A stretch of 64,000 bases of DNA from Eonycteris spelaea (GCA_003508835.1 PUFA01000077.1:2680001-2744000), one strand, 5' to 3'. Positions 12,563 to 25,270 are shown, numbered from the stretch's first letter. Numbers and translations are program-made. Notes: generated by a model not told the origin, from the sequence alone.

Positions 12563-13584
12563 AATCTGCCTTTATAGCATCCGGGATGGAGCTCCTAGGT
12601 TGAAGCCATTCTCCTACCTGTGGAGACACCGAATCACCCTTTCCTCTCCACTTGGGTGGTGGGATTTCAGCTAGAGTCAACACTCTCAACATTAGCTTTA
12701 AGGGGTAAATAGGTCAACTCTTTTTTCAATATTTTCTTGCTAAGCCCAGGGCTTGAATGGGATAGACACTCCAGAGTCAAAGTAATAATTATTTCAATTA
12801 TCTTTACTCTCACGACACTTAGTATCTACCAGGAGTTATTTTAAGGATGAGGACACCCAAGTACCACTGGCAGAACCCAGTGTGGGTTCACCCAAGGGAC
12901 CAATAACTCCCAGTAGAATCATCTTTTACAACAGAAGCTGCCAGGCTGTCATAATTTTAACTCTTATTAAGTCGCAAGGAAGACAACAAAAGAATGACTT
13001 ATTTAAAGATTAAAACTGTGCCTACTATATGGAGTAACTCACTAAGCTTTTGGAAACTCAACCTTCGAGCCCTAGAAACCCAGTTTTGCCTCTAGACCAC
13101 TGAAGGTTAAAAACAAAAACCAAAAACAGATGAAATCAAAGCTCGCTTATACTACAAGGGGAAATTCCAGGGTGTATGTGAAGGACCTGGTTTTTCAGCA
13201 CAGCACCTCAGAGCTGCTCTTTGTATACGCTGGGATTTTGCCACAAAGGATGGGTAATTAAGAAATTCATATATATATGGCTGTGAAATCACAGAAAGAC
13301 TAACTAAAAGGCTATGCATGCCAGGTGGGCATCAATGCCCATTTCCATCCTTTCAATAAGACAGAGAACTACTTTAACTGCACTTGTTTTTTTTTTTTTC
13401 CCCCTGAAAAGAATTCCAGGTAACATTTACCTCTTTCAGTATATGTTCTGGAAGGTTGGGGCAGAACTCTGAAGCAGCAGGGTGTTAGCCTTCTGGAATG
13501 GGAACCTGACTCACTCATGCCAAAATGACTTTGGTGAATCTCTTGCACCTAGCCTACTTGTCAGTTTCAAGGACGGCATGTTTA

Positions 13585-13652
13585 TCGCTGAGTCCTGTTA
13601 TCCAGCCTGACACATAGTAGGTACTCCATAAAAATTTTGTATGAATGAATAA
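13585..13652 (+). repeat. L2 LINE 3' end
   Basis: It shows GCCTGACACATAGTAGGTAC, a degraded 'aataaatattt' and then TATGAATGAATAAG, the L2 terminus. Confidence 0.75.
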
Positions 13653-15339
13653 GTATGTTTTTTTTTTCATTTTAATGTCCTAAAGCACCTATTATATAAT
13701 GCTAGACATAGACCATACTCAATAAGTAACCTTTCGAAAATCTGAAGGGAAAGATTGAGTAGAATTGAAACCTCACACCATCATTTACTATTTTAAAAAG
13801 GCAAGTAAAGACACACAGGTGATTAAAATATTACCTTTGACACTTTCTTACAGTCATAAGGGGTTGGGGTGATGGTATCATCTACTTTCTTGCTCTGGCA
13901 CACACAAGTACATGTGTGTTCACAGACATCTTCAAACACGTGTTCCTATATATGCCTAGATAACATCTACACAAGAAGACAACCATTTGCACATTGGTTA
14001 ATCATGGCTTTGTTTATATAGCATTTCTATAAGGAGAATCATGGTTTCTGAGCCTTTTAAACCAATGTAAGAGGCATTCTTCAGTTCATTCCGTGAGCAA
14101 ATGCGATGAGCCCAAGTCCCTGCTAAGAAATTCAAGCCTAGAGAACTCGATAAATAAGTATAAATGAATCGTCTGACTGAGTGACATTTTCATTTAATTA
14201 AAGCAGAAAACCAGCTCTAAAACAAATGATTACCCCTGACAATGAAGCAGACACTGGTCCTTAATTAATAAATTTCTAATAGTTCTTCTCTAGGCTGAGA
14301 GGAATCTTTAGTGAAGGAGTACATTGAGGAGGAGAGGAGAAGTCAGGCAGACTAGGAGAAAGAGAGATGAAGCACAAAAGATAATGCATATTTAAACTTT
14401 TAAAAAAAATAGAAAGTAAATTAGAGACCATTTTTTATGCCTTAATACATGTCAAATCCTGCCAGACCAAAATTATCATAGCAAAACTCCTGTTTAACAA
14501 AACAAATACCCAAGTCTCAGGAGAGGATCAATTTAAAAATGAAACAAAACAAATTTAGGTCAACAGAATTTCTTCTGCTATTATTTTATTTCACCCTCCT
14601 TTCCATGGTGTGGTCTGAATTTTAGGGACATAGATGGCAAGAGAAAATCAAATCTCTGATACTCAGAAGGACAAATATCTATAATGTAGAATACAGTAAA
14701 CACAAATCACGAAAACCAAACTATCTGAAAGAAATGGGATGAACTGTAATAAAAATATATACTCAAATGCTACTCATATATTTTCAGACTCTTCATATAC
14801 TACTTTCACTGATATTTAATAGTTTTCAGTGCTACACATCTGTATCACTTCTCTAATACCACTTGGAAAGAGCGAGCCTTCAGATGTGTAAATCAAAGCC
14901 ACATCACCTTTCACACAGCAGACACTTGAAACCTTCGAGGTCACTGTTAATAATTTTCTGTGCTCTCATTTATGCCGAATCAATTTCAATTACATCAATT
15001 AAAATGGCGACTAGCGAAATGTCATGTCATTGATCTAACAAGATGAAGATTACTCAGAATATTTGGGGGCATCAGGAAATGCTAAGCTCGCACCTCTGCT
15101 TCATTAGGATGTCAAGTTGGGAGGTAAACAAATTTGATTTCTTGGTGCCCTAATATCTCAGGTACGGAGGAAGCAGCTCAGAAAAAACACATACCTCTCA
15201 TTCTCAGCAGCCCAAAATAATGGAAAATGAAGGATGGAGAATGATAACTGTGTGTGATAAGCAAGCTGCTAAGAGAGATCTTAATATTTACTGTTCCTTC
15301 ATCTATCACTACAGGTTGCCTAGTCTCATGAGTTGACTC

Positions 15340-16050
15340 CTCTCCATCCCCACTTGCCACTACCTTCACTTTCCTGCTGTAGATTAATGCAACAGCTTCC
15401 TAATTAGAAGTCTGGTCTGTCTTATCCTTCCCCAGTACATCTTCTTATCTTTTGTTATACAAATCTGATTAGCAAAGTCTTTGGTTCAAACCTTTCAGTG
15501 GCTTCCCACAGTCTTTAAGGAACTTTAAATTCCTTAAAAAAGAGCAGGCAAACAAAGCATTCACTTTACCACTGGGCCCCTCCCTTCCCTTTCCAGCCTG
15601 TATCTCTATCTTCTCCCTCCCTTCTCGTTCTCTCATGGCCCTCTACCAACCTTCCTTGTATTCCTGGAAGGCACCAAGCCTCCTCTCTATCTTGGCCTCA
15701 GATCAGGCTCTTCCTCTAACTGGGACATTTTTCTTACTATACTCCCCAAGCCCTACCTGCCCCAGTTAATACCTCTTCCTCTTTTAAGATCTTAGCTTCC
15801 TGAGGGAGATTTCCCTGATTTCTCCCAATCAGGGGAAGCCTTGCTGCTTACTCACTCCCCAAAGGATAATTAACATCCTCTCTCATCGTGTTACTATGAT
15901 TCTTTGTTTGATGAGTCTCTTTCCCATTAAAATTTAAATTCCATGTATCTGAGACCCATGTCCATCTTGATTTCTGAATTTTACAGACACCCAGGAAAGG
16001 TCTGACATACAGCAGAAACTCAGTGAATACATGTTTTTTTTTAGTAAACA
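15340..16050 (+). repeat. L2 LINE, 3' part of ORF and UTR
   Basis: Sense L2 text: TTAATGCAACAGCTTCCTAA, TTTCAGTGGCTTCCCACAGT, AGATCAGGCTCTTCCTCTAA, CTTCCTGAGGGAGATTTCCC and GACATACAGCAGAAACTCAG. No continuous reading frame survives. Confidence 0.85.
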
Positions 16051-16194
16051 TACTTTTATGACATGGTTTACCTCTCTAAGGTTCTTATCGTCTTGGCAAT
16101 TTAAATTTTGGTGACTGAAGAGAAAATAAACACACTCTGTTAATTATAACACCTGGCTCGATTCAGCGGTCACTTACTCTTGATACCTTTTCTG

Positions 16195-16390
16195 ACACAT
16201 TCCTTCTGGATTGGATGCCATTCCTACACAGTCCTAGAATTCTATGTTTATCTCTGTTATTCCTCACATCTTCTTCATTTTGCTTCAAGGGCATGGAGTG
16301 TCATGTTTCTCCCTAACACATAGGCTATAGTGCTGGGTACATGGTAGGATCTCAATAGTGTATTTTTGATGAATTACTGAATGAATGACT
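16195..16390 (+). repeat. L2 LINE 3' UTR fragment
   Basis: It shows GCTTCAAGGGCATGGAGTGT, GTGCTGGGTACATGGTAGGA and TTACTGAATGAATGAC. It lies just past another L2 piece in the same orientation and may be a second insertion. Confidence 0.65.
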
Positions 16391-17957
16391 GTGTAATTAC
16401 TATTACAAATGGATTAAAAAAAAAAAAGCTCAGTACTAAGAATGAAGGTTATTTCAGAGAAGAACAGTTGATGTTAATTCCTGGCAGGGGCACAAGGCTG
16501 GGGCATGCACAGGGCCATCTACGTGTGGTGCTGCTGGATACAGAAGAACCTGAACACCTGCACTGCTGTAGTGCTCTACTCCAGGCACTGAGAGCTGGGC
16601 CCCCAAAGACAAAGGCCACAGAGAATGAAGACAATATACAATACTAGAAACAGATATTCTAAAGCACATAGATGACCTATTTTTCTGTCTTCTCAGAAAA
16701 GCCGAACCGGCTTAGTATGCCCTGCAAATGGTTCTGATTTTCTCATCTAGTCTACAGTCTATTTTCTATTGCAAGTGCCTTTCTGAAAAGACCACAGGAG
16801 ATTTGAACACCACAGACTCCAAACTACAGGGTTTAGACTTACCCTGCAGAAATCAACCAATGTTGGTAGTGGAAAGCCCACATGTCCTCTTACAGTATCT
16901 GTCATCCACAGTCAAACCATAAGGACAAGGTGAGATACCAGTGCAATCCCATGGCCATCTTGAATTGTACAAGCAATAAGCATGAAATATATTGTTTATT
17001 TCACCGATGACATTTAAATGCAAATGGGTCAGTCGTAAAGACTGCTGAGGTGGTGATTTCTGCAGAGGTACATGTGAAGCATCTGGAATCTTTGGGGTTC
17101 CCGAAAGGTTATCTTCACCATGGAAAAGGTGCCATTAAACACTGAGCTGTACAGATAATGACAAGGATAATTCCTGGCAGAACATGTCCAGATCAGAAAA
17201 ATAATGTGTGATGCTTCTTCTACATGCTGTTGGAGGGGCTGTTGGGGGCACTCAAAACAGGCAGGTATTCTTCTACCGTGAAGAATGCAACAGACTAGAG
17301 GCAGGGGTCCATTTCAAGCCTCATTTCAAACAAAACACCTTCTTGAATGAACTGGCCATAATGGACCCCCAGAATGTAAATGAAATACGAATGGATGCTA
17401 GCCAGGAAGCCTGTGTCATAATGCTAGCTCCTATTGATAAACTGACATGTGAGCTTAACAGTCCCCCAAGAAGCCTGTGCGTTGTCCTCTAAATATAAAT
17501 CTCAGACCACAGAGAATTTCTCTAAAGGCTCAAACACTTAATAAAGTTAGAAATATTCATGGTTACAAAATTTATAAGAAAGTGTAAAGATTTTTGAAAT
17601 GTGTTGGGCAGTGGGGTGAAGGGGTGTGGGGGTGCTCAACAAGATAGCAGTTTAAGGAAATACTGACTTGGAGGAAACTGGGAAGAAACATGGTTGGCAG
17701 GTCATAGCCAAAGAGCACTGAATGGAGAAGTGGTAATGAGACCCCAGTCACAGAAGAACAATTGCACAAGATTCTAAAAGATTACTGATCTAGCATCTCG
17801 TTTACCATTAGCCCCCGGGCACATAACTGGGTTTCAGGAGAAAAGATTAATTTTACAGTCACTTGATAGTGTCACTCAGGAGACCACTTAAGAATGAAAA
17901 TATTAGGTAAAACAACTCAAGGTGGGTGGATATGTTATACATTTAAGAGCTCTTTCC

Positions 17958-17961
<4 letters not shown>

Positions 17962-17989
<28 letters not shown>
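17962..17989. repeat. TG microsatellite, about 14 units
   Basis: A perfect TG dinucleotide run of 28 bp. Confidence 0.95.
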
Positions 17990-18329
17990 CAAGCCAATAC
18001 AAAAAGATCACAAGGGATTAAAAGAGGTTCTGGGCCATGTTGCTCATAGAGAAAGATTATCCAAAATGGATTTATAGCTACTCTTATTTATTAATTACGA
18101 ATCCATAAACATTGACATTGCATTCACTGCTTTGAGAAGATCACGTTGAAAATGAAATAGAGTTAGCAAATAGGAGAAAAGGCAACAATTAAAACAAAAT
18201 CAGAAAAAACTGAGGATCTACTCTCTGTTGGGTACTGTGCTAGGATGTAAAGGACAGACAAATCAGGAGACAACTGAGGTTTTCTATGATTTACAGGAGA
18301 TGGAGAGACAGTGTGCCACCATGCTTCTG

Positions 18330-18605
18330 CAGAACTCTTCCTTTTGCTTCATGCCAGTCCTTACTCATCTGCCCAGACTTTTATTTTTTAAGATGTAGTT
18401 CATGTGTTATACCTTTGACAAGTCTTCCCTTATCCTACCTATTCCCAAATGAGGCTAAGTTCCAGTTCTGTGCTAGCACTATACATCGTGCATCTCTATA
18501 ATGGGGTACATATCCTATCCTCGTTGCTAAGTTTGGATATTCCTTTTTATCCTTACTACCCATCATAGAGCCTTGTGTGATCGGTAAGAATAAAAATACT
18601 ATGTA
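18330..18605 (+). repeat. Possible L2 3' UTR fragment
   Basis: Pyrimidine-rich text with TTTATTTTTTAAGATGTAGTT, GACAAGTCTTCCCTTATCC and CCATCATAGAGCCTTGTGTG has the general order of L2 3' sequence, but divergence is high. Confidence 0.4.
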
Positions 18606-18724
18606 ATAAATATCATTATTAGTCTGAATAAAAGACTAGAATATAGAAGAGGGAATGATTGGTTTTGCCTGAGAGAGGAAGTACAGCTTCCCAAAGAGGT
18701 GCTACCTAATCAAGGCTAAGGCCT

Positions 18725-18870
18725 TTCATGAGTTTTATTATACCACATTCATAACAACTCCATGAAATACAGTCTATTCCCATTTTTACAACTGAGGAAT
18801 CTTAATCTCTGATAAGTGACTTGCTCAAAGTTAATACATCTATAAAATGCCCAGAATGGCTTTCTTTTGG
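18725..18870 (-). repeat. MIR SINE fragment, antisense
   Basis: It has ATAACAACTCCATGAAATAC, CCCATTTTTACAACTGAGGA and GTGACTTGCTCAAAGTTAAT, matching complementary MIR. Confidence 0.75.
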
Positions 18871-19800
18871 ATGCTAAAGAACTTGGATTTTATTCTGTGG
18901 GCAATCGGGAAACATCTAATGTTTTAAGGAGGAAAATAATGTGGTCCGAAATATATTTAAATTAACTCCCTCAATAGAAGTAGAAAGTTAATTAAAGGAG
19001 AACAAATGGGTCAGGGCAGAGACTATAGATCAAATAATAATTAGTAGGTTATTCTAATGGTCTATGGAGGCACTAAAGAGAGATGAACTGACGCAGTGGC
19101 AAGGATGGTGATGAGAGAAGAAAAAATTGGAAGCCCATTTTACAAGCAAAATTCAGAGGATTTGGTCACTGATTACATATTGGTGAAGGGGAACGAGCAA
19201 GGTGACTCTGAGTGTCTGTATTAGGTAATGAAGTGAATAATGGTGTTATTAACCTTGAGAAGAAATATGAGGGAAAGACAGGCTGGGGAGATGGTGAGAA
19301 AGACAATAGGACAAACTTTGTATATTTTTGAGACATCGGTGGAATATTTATTTAGGGGTTCATATCTTTTGGGGAGATTAAAATGAAGACCTGCAACTTC
19401 AGAGAGGTCTAAGATGTGTTCGCGAGTCACTATGAAGCAGGGGATGGTCAAAGCAATGAGAGTAGATGAGATTTCCCAGAAAGCATGCAAAATGAGAAGA
19501 GAAAGGACCCATCCCTGCGGGCATGAACATTTGGGGAGTGGTAGGGAAAGGCAGCTTGCCATCAGCGTCAGAAGGAGACGTTAGGAAGAGAAGAGGGAAG
19601 CTAAGAGAGTCATTTTCATGCTCATGAAGACAGATGAGTACCAAGGCGGACAAGCTCAACGTAACCCAATGATAAGGCCCAAGAGCCAGCATGGAGAACT
19701 GATAATGTGGACACCAGATCTGTGACATCAGTGACACTACTAAATAAGACACGAAGGCGTGTGGAAATTCAAACGGTGTAATTTGAGAGATGCTAGAAAA
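18870..19800 (-). repeat. L2 LINE, reverse-transcriptase part, antisense
   Basis: The minus strand of 19399-19806 is open and reads like decayed L2 RT. The stretch G-N-L-I-Y-S-H-C-F-D-H-P-L-L-H-S-D-S-R aligns by eye with the usual 'GDLIHSHGFNYHLYADDSQ' block. The catalytic YADD is lost (L-H-S-D). It is a dead fossil, so the 113- and 135-codon ORFs here are not genes. Confidence 0.8.
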
Positions 19801-20214
19801 GACCATTTCTCAAATTCCTTTCATGTATTCATAGAAAGGAATCTGGTTGGCTCATATTTTCTTTCCCAGGAACTGAAATTATTATTAGATTTTCTTCCTT
19901 AGAAGAGAGACAAAGGAAGCATTTCTCAATGACATTTGGGGAAAGCCATGTCCTATTGTCTGTACACAGTTGATAATTTTTTTTGCTATTGTTCAATTAA
20001 TGAGTAAAGTGTAAACATGTTTGACCTAAACTTACTTTGAGACAATTCACTAGAAACTCTCAGGAAAGCGGGGGCCTCTTAAATCGTGGTGGCTCCAGGA
20101 AGCACTAGGTGGGACTTCTGGAAGATACATTGATGTTCAAATTTTCAGTATGTGTATTAATGCCAGTCTCTAATACTGTTATTTCACTTTTATTATCTTA
20201 AAAATACTGGCCAG

Positions 20215-20795
20215 GCAGTGACTTATAAAGTTGAACACATATTTATGATACTACTCAGCTTCTAGGTACTTATCCAGTGAAATAAAAACTGATGTTTATT
20301 AAAAAGAATACACCTGCGTGTGAATGCTTATTATAGTAGCTTTGTTAATATTTGCCAAAATTATAAACAACCCAGATGTCTCTCAACTGGGGGATAGGTA
20401 AACAAACTGTGGTATATCCATCCAATAGAATACTAAGCAACGGAAACAAATAAACTAGTGATACACACCATAGTATTGATAAGTCTCAGTGTATTGTAGC
20501 AAGTGAAAGCAGACAGACGCCATGATTCCATTTACATGACATTCTGGAAAAGGCAAAACTAAAGGGACAGAAAAGATACCAGTGATCCCAGAGACTAGAG
20601 GTGATGAGAAGAGTTGACAACAAAGGGATGCCAGGAGAAAGTCTTTTTCCATGCGATGGAATTTTAATTTTATGTCTTGACTGTGGTGGTGTTTACACAG
20701 CTGTGTGCATTTGTCAAAACCTGCAGAACTGTGAATACCACAAATGGTGAATTTTACTGTATGGAAATTATACCTTAATTAAAAATAAGGGGAAA
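20215..20795 (+). repeat. L1 LINE 3' end (old L1M type)
   Basis: It shows the end of L1 ORF2 and its 3' UTR: CAACCCAGATGTCTCTCAAC, TGTGGTATATCCATCCAATA, CATGATTCCATTTACATGAC, then ACTGTATGGAAATTATACCT and an A-rich tail. Confidence 0.9.
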
Positions 20796-20799
20796 AAGA

Positions 20800-20935
20800 A
20801 TACTCATCTGGGAATTAGAACTGGGATCTGGTCTCAGCTACGCCACTAACTTAGTATGTAACCATGGACTCTCCTCTAGTCCTCTTTGGGTCTTGGTGCC
20901 CAAATGTGTAAAATGAGACTGGGGAATTTCTCAGA
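20800..20935 (+). repeat. MIR SINE fragment
   Basis: It shows GGGATCTGGTCTCAGCTACG, CCACTAACTTAGTATGTAAC and AATGTGTAAAATGAGACTGG, the middle of sense MIR. Confidence 0.8.
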
Positions 20936-21599
20936 GTCTGTTGCTGTGTTCCATAAAGACTTCCCTTTTTAAGTTAGTGGTGGACCAGATGGCCCGTTTC
21001 AATTCAGATGGACTGCTTCAGTTGCTGAAGTATCACTGTGGGGGGAACAGACTAAAATACTCAGTCTGTACACATGGTTCTGAAGTCCTCTTGGATTGGA
21101 AAGCAGTGTTTCTAATTTGTGTTGTTCCAAAAGATGGAGCTTTGGGAAAAGTCCATCTGGTCATGCAATCGCAATTAAAATTTGACACATATATTTGGAC
21201 AATGCGGAAAAAGTCTTTTGGGAAACTCTGATGTTTAATGAGCTATAACTGGCCTTGGTAAACAATCATACTCTTTTTTTTTTCTTTTTTTCACTTTGTA
21301 GGCACTAATTAAAAAGGCAGTTGAAGATGGAGGTATTTACTATCTTCATCTGCTTTATCCTCCAGTGGGAACACAGCTTTCTACAGCATGAATCTACCCA
21401 AACCTCACAGTTGCTATTATATTTTAATACTACCATGTTATTTGTAGCCAAGAAAGGCGTGGAAAAGGAGCCGGAATGGCTCCATATGATAGTGTTCCTG
21501 GGGTTGGGGAAAACATTTACAGCTTAAAAGGAAGACACTAAGAACAGAAACAATAATCTTGATGAAATGACATTAACACTTTACATTTTTAACCTTGCA

Positions 21600-21762
21600 A
21601 AGTAGGGGTCTACAACTATGCCCAGCAATTGTGTTCATAAATAAAGTTTTATTAGAACACCGCTATGTCCGAATCATTAAGGATTGTTTGTGGTTGCTTT
21701 CACACAAAGACTAAAACACTTACTATCTGCCGCTTTACAGAAAAAGTCTGCCAACCCACTTT
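21600..21762 (-). mobile_element. MER5A-type hAT-Charlie element, antisense
   Basis: It shows ATAAATAAAGTTTTATTAGA, ACACCGCTATGTCCGAATCA, TTGTGGTTGCTTTCACACA and a 3' end TTTACAGAAAAAGTCTGCCA. These match complementary MER5A, a non-autonomous DNA transposon. The inner half is shortened. Confidence 0.85.
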
Positions 21763-21774
21763 CACAGTCTATGA

Positions 21775-21885
21775 ACTATGAACTATGCTATATGGCTTCC
21801 ATAAAATCTCATTTAATCATCTTAGCAACACCATGGAATAGGAATTATTACCCCCACTTGACAGATCAGAGGTGAAGTTCAATGA
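21775..21885 (-). repeat. MIR SINE fragment, antisense
   Basis: It shows CATTTAATCATCTTAGCAAC, ACCATGGAATAGGAATTATT and CTTGACAGATCAGAGGTGAA, matching complementary MIR. It abuts a sense MIR copy. Confidence 0.7.
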
Positions 21886-22110
21886 ATAAAAGTGTGCTGT
21901 GGAGTCACACAGACCTGTACTACGCTTTTTACTAGTTGTTGGACTTTTTGTCTATTACTTAAATTCTCCATTCTCAGTTTCCCCATATGTAACTGGGGCT
22001 AACAACAGTACTGACTTTGGTAGGGTAAATGTCATGAGTTAATGTGACAATAAGTGCCACGCTTTGTATACAGGAAACATTTAATACTCATTAGCTATAT
22101 GAGAAAAGCT
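21886..22110 (+). repeat. MIR SINE, near full length
   Basis: It shows GTGCTGTGGAGTCACACAGA, CTACGCTTTTTACTAGTTGT, TCCATTCTCAGTTTCCCCAT and ATGTAACTGGGGCTAACAAC, followed by the 3' MIR part with the end reduced. Confidence 0.8.
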
Positions 22111-23294
22111 TGTAGTATCCCTGGGGTGTTTTTCTTCCTAGAACGTTGTCATTAGCATTAATAAAATGCTAAGGATGCCCTTCATATGCTTGCTTATAGA
22201 TTAATTTGAAGGATCTCAAAATAGTTTGTGCCACTGCTCTATGTTCTATAAGGCAACTTTCCCTCCATCTCTCGTAAATCAAGCAAAAGGAAAGTATAAC
22301 AGTGACACTTCCAGCTCTGCGATGAGTTTCTCAGGAGACAACTGGAGGTGCCCAGACAAGGCGGAGTTTCCTACAAGAACGTGCAAGCAAGCCAGCCCAC
22401 CAGATCAACATCCTCACTGCACCTCGGATGAGACACGGAAGACCAAAAGACCGTGTGGCAGAAGGAACCACTTCAAAAGCACCAAAGGGAATGGCATTAC
22501 AGCAGGCCAAACATTGATTATGTTGCTTGCAAATGTCATGTAGTTACAGGGCCAATGTGAATAAAAGCAGGGAAATCAAAGGCCAGAATTTCACCTGAAG
22601 GACATCTCTGGCTTTAGATGATGAGCTGTTTCAGGAATTTCTGTCATGATTCACTGATGGTGCCTATAAACTGATATATTTACTATGTATCCACCATACA
22701 CAGTTTAAAAAAGCCTTACAGTTCTTTTCTTTTGGTCGGCACCCAGAAGGAGGAGAGCAAGTAAAAGGAGGGTAAATACTTAATTTTACTTGTGTTTGCA
22801 TAACTCAGAGTGGCTAGGACCAACTTCCCTAGTCCATTTATCACTGTCTTGGTCCTATTACTGTTCTCGGGCTCCGGGCCAAATGGGTGAAAATGACTGG
22901 TGTAAAATTAAACGCTTAGAAGAAGTTTTAAAATAGCAATCAAAAGCTGGGAAAGTAGGCTTAATTATCTGTTATTTTATTTCCACTAGAAACATGGTAG
23001 AATGAGTTTTCAGATGGGCATGTCTGATTTGGAGATCTGATTACAAACGGATGCAACTGATTTGATGTGTATATGTGTTTAATTTCTACATCCAAAAGAA
23101 TGCTGTTCACTTGTGAGAAAATCTTTAGAGTCATTCATTTGTTTCATTTTGGAGCTGATTTCTAAGTTTGTGGCAGGTTCTTTTGAATGCTCATAGTGGT
23201 GGCGAGACTTCATTTTGAGGGTTTCTCTTTGGAAACGATGGCCGAATATTTAGCTCTAGATATTGTAAATAAAGTGGGTAATCAAGCATGGTGA

Positions 23295-24032
23295 AACATG
23301 GTGAGTCAACAAGAAAGCTTGCAAAAAACAAATAACCCAATTGAAAAATAAGCTAAGGATCTGAATACATTTTTTTTCCACCAAATAACATAAACAAGTG
23401 GTCAATAACCACAATGAAAATGTGCTCAACCTCATTAGTCATCGGAGAAATGCAAATCAAAAGCAAAGTAATATACCACTTTATACATATTAGAATGGTT
23501 ATAATAAAAAAGACAATAACAATTGTTGGCAAGGAGGTGGAGAAACTGGAACCCTCACACATTGCTTACTGGGATATAAAAGGGCACAGCTGCTTTGGTC
23601 TGATACCTCCTCGAATGGTTACCGATGGAGTTATCGTATTACTCAGCAATTCCGCTCCTAGGTATTTACCCAAGAAAAATAAAAACAGGTCCACATAAAA
23701 ACTCATGCACAAATGTTGAAAACAGCCTTGCTGATGATAGTCAAGATTCAGAAACAATCCAAATATCCATCAACTAATGCATGGATAAATAAAATGTTAT
23801 ACTCCTATAATGGAATATTGTTTGGCAATAAAGAGAAATGAAACTCTGACATGCGCTTACTACATGGGTGAACTGGAAAAACATTGCCCTAAGCAAAAGT
23901 AGCCAATCTCAAAAGACCACATGTTAAAGGATTCCATTTATAGGAAAAGTCCAGAATAGGCGAATAGACAGAAAGTAGATGAGAAGCCTCCAAGGGCTGG
24001 TGGTTGGGGGATGCTGAGAGGTAATGAAGAGT
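23295..24032 (+). repeat. L1 LINE 3' end (end of ORF2, old L1M type)
   Basis: Decayed ORF2 C-terminal text: ACCTCATTAGTCATCGGAGA, GGCAAGGAGGTGGAGAAACT, GGAACCCTCACACATTGCTT, AGCAATTCCGCTCCTAGGTA, ATCCAAATATCCATCAACTA and GGATTCCATTTATAGGAAAA. Stops occur in every frame. Confidence 0.9.
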
Positions 24033-24185
24033 GATTTTTTCTTTTTAATTTTTTGAGGTAACATTGGTTTATAACATTATGTAAGTTTCCAGTGCACAAC
24101 ATTATGATTCAATACCTGTGTATAGACTATAGCATGCTCACCACCAAAAGTCTAGCTTCCACCCTTCAATTCTTATCATAGCAAA
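24033..24185 (-). repeat. L1 LINE 3' tail, antisense (laurasiatherian type)
   Basis: It begins with a T-rich run, then TTTGAGGTAACATTGGTTTA, TAACATTATGTAAGTTTCCA and GCATGCTCACCACCAAAAG. This is the complement of the L1 tail that ends 'ataaaccaatgttacctcaa', common in laurasiatherian genomes. It appears inserted at the end of the older L1 fragment. Confidence 0.75.
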
Positions 24186-24835
24186 GCTAGACCTAAATAT
24201 TTTAAGGCAACACCAGTTGTCTTTAGAATTTCTATTATTAGTCAAAAAAAAAAAACTTGCCAATTTTTTTTTTTTATGTTTTACAAAAAAACCATCTTTT
24301 CAATAAGGGCATGGATTTTCTAAATGCTGCCTGACATAAAATGAATTTGAATATTAACATGTAAAGGACGAGTAATTAAAAAAAAAAAAGTAGTGTGAGC
24401 GCAGACAAAATATCCAAGTGCTGGAGAACATGACCTCTGCAAAAGGGAATGGAATGAAAGAAATCAAGACGCACAGGTTTCCAAAGCTAAAGAAAGTGAC
24501 AACAACTGAATTGAAAAGGCTGAACTCAGCATTACCTTCCAGAACACAAACACATATTTAGCTTAATAGACTTGAGCACTATCTCAAGAAAAATCTTATA
24601 TATTATGCATCTAGGGCAATGAAAGCTGGAGAAAATTATTTTGCAAAGCAAACACACCGCAGGCCGACGGTGGCAGAGATAAAAAAGAATCTGAGGTGCA
24701 CGTGTTAAATTTAGGTCTCGTTTTTTTATACATCATCACAGGAGGAAAACAAAAGAGCGGAGGGAACCTCAGACACTAAAGGAAACCTGGCAGAATGACG
24801 CTCGTGATGGAAACTTAAAAAACGCGTGCGGGTTT

Positions 24836-25270
24836 TTTGGTTATAACCTTAATATGGATTTATACTAGGAAACTTGGAAAATATAGAAAAATATAAAGAA
24901 AAAAATAAAATCGCCCACAATCCTATTACCCAGAAAGAACCATCATCAAAATATTGGCATATTCATTTGCAGTCCTTTTTCTATGTACATGTGAAAATAT
25001 GATTTTTTATAAAATTAGGCTCATATTATAAATAAAACTTTATACATGGCCTTTCCCCCATACTTCCTATTACCTCCTGAGTAGTTTCTCATGCTGTTCT
25101 ATATTCTTTGAAGATGTAATGCTAATTACTGCTTTATACTGGATCTTATGAATTTAAGCAGAAGCATTAGATTCTTTCCATATTGCTGGACCTCTAGGTC
25201 ATTTCTAATTTTTCTGTTTTATAAATAGCACTGTGTTAGACTTTCCTGTGATAAATCTTTGAATCTCTAT
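24836..25270 (+). repeat. Old L1-type 3' remnant (L1ME4-like), family uncertain
   Basis: It shows AAAATATAGAAAAATATAAAG, ATCGCCCACAATCCTATTAC, CATTTGCAGTCCTTTTTCTA and a T-rich end through GGACCTCTAGGTCATTTCTA. It is the same kind of sequence as at 8150-8486. Confidence 0.5.

Noticed and set aside
16381..16669. Overlapping plus- and minus-strand ORFs of 61-88 codons
   Set aside because: They share the same DNA on opposite strands, follow an L2 3' end, and carry no recognisable motif.
19221..19806. 113- and 135-codon minus-strand ORFs
   Set aside because: They are decayed L2 reverse-transcriptase remnants with the catalytic block lost.
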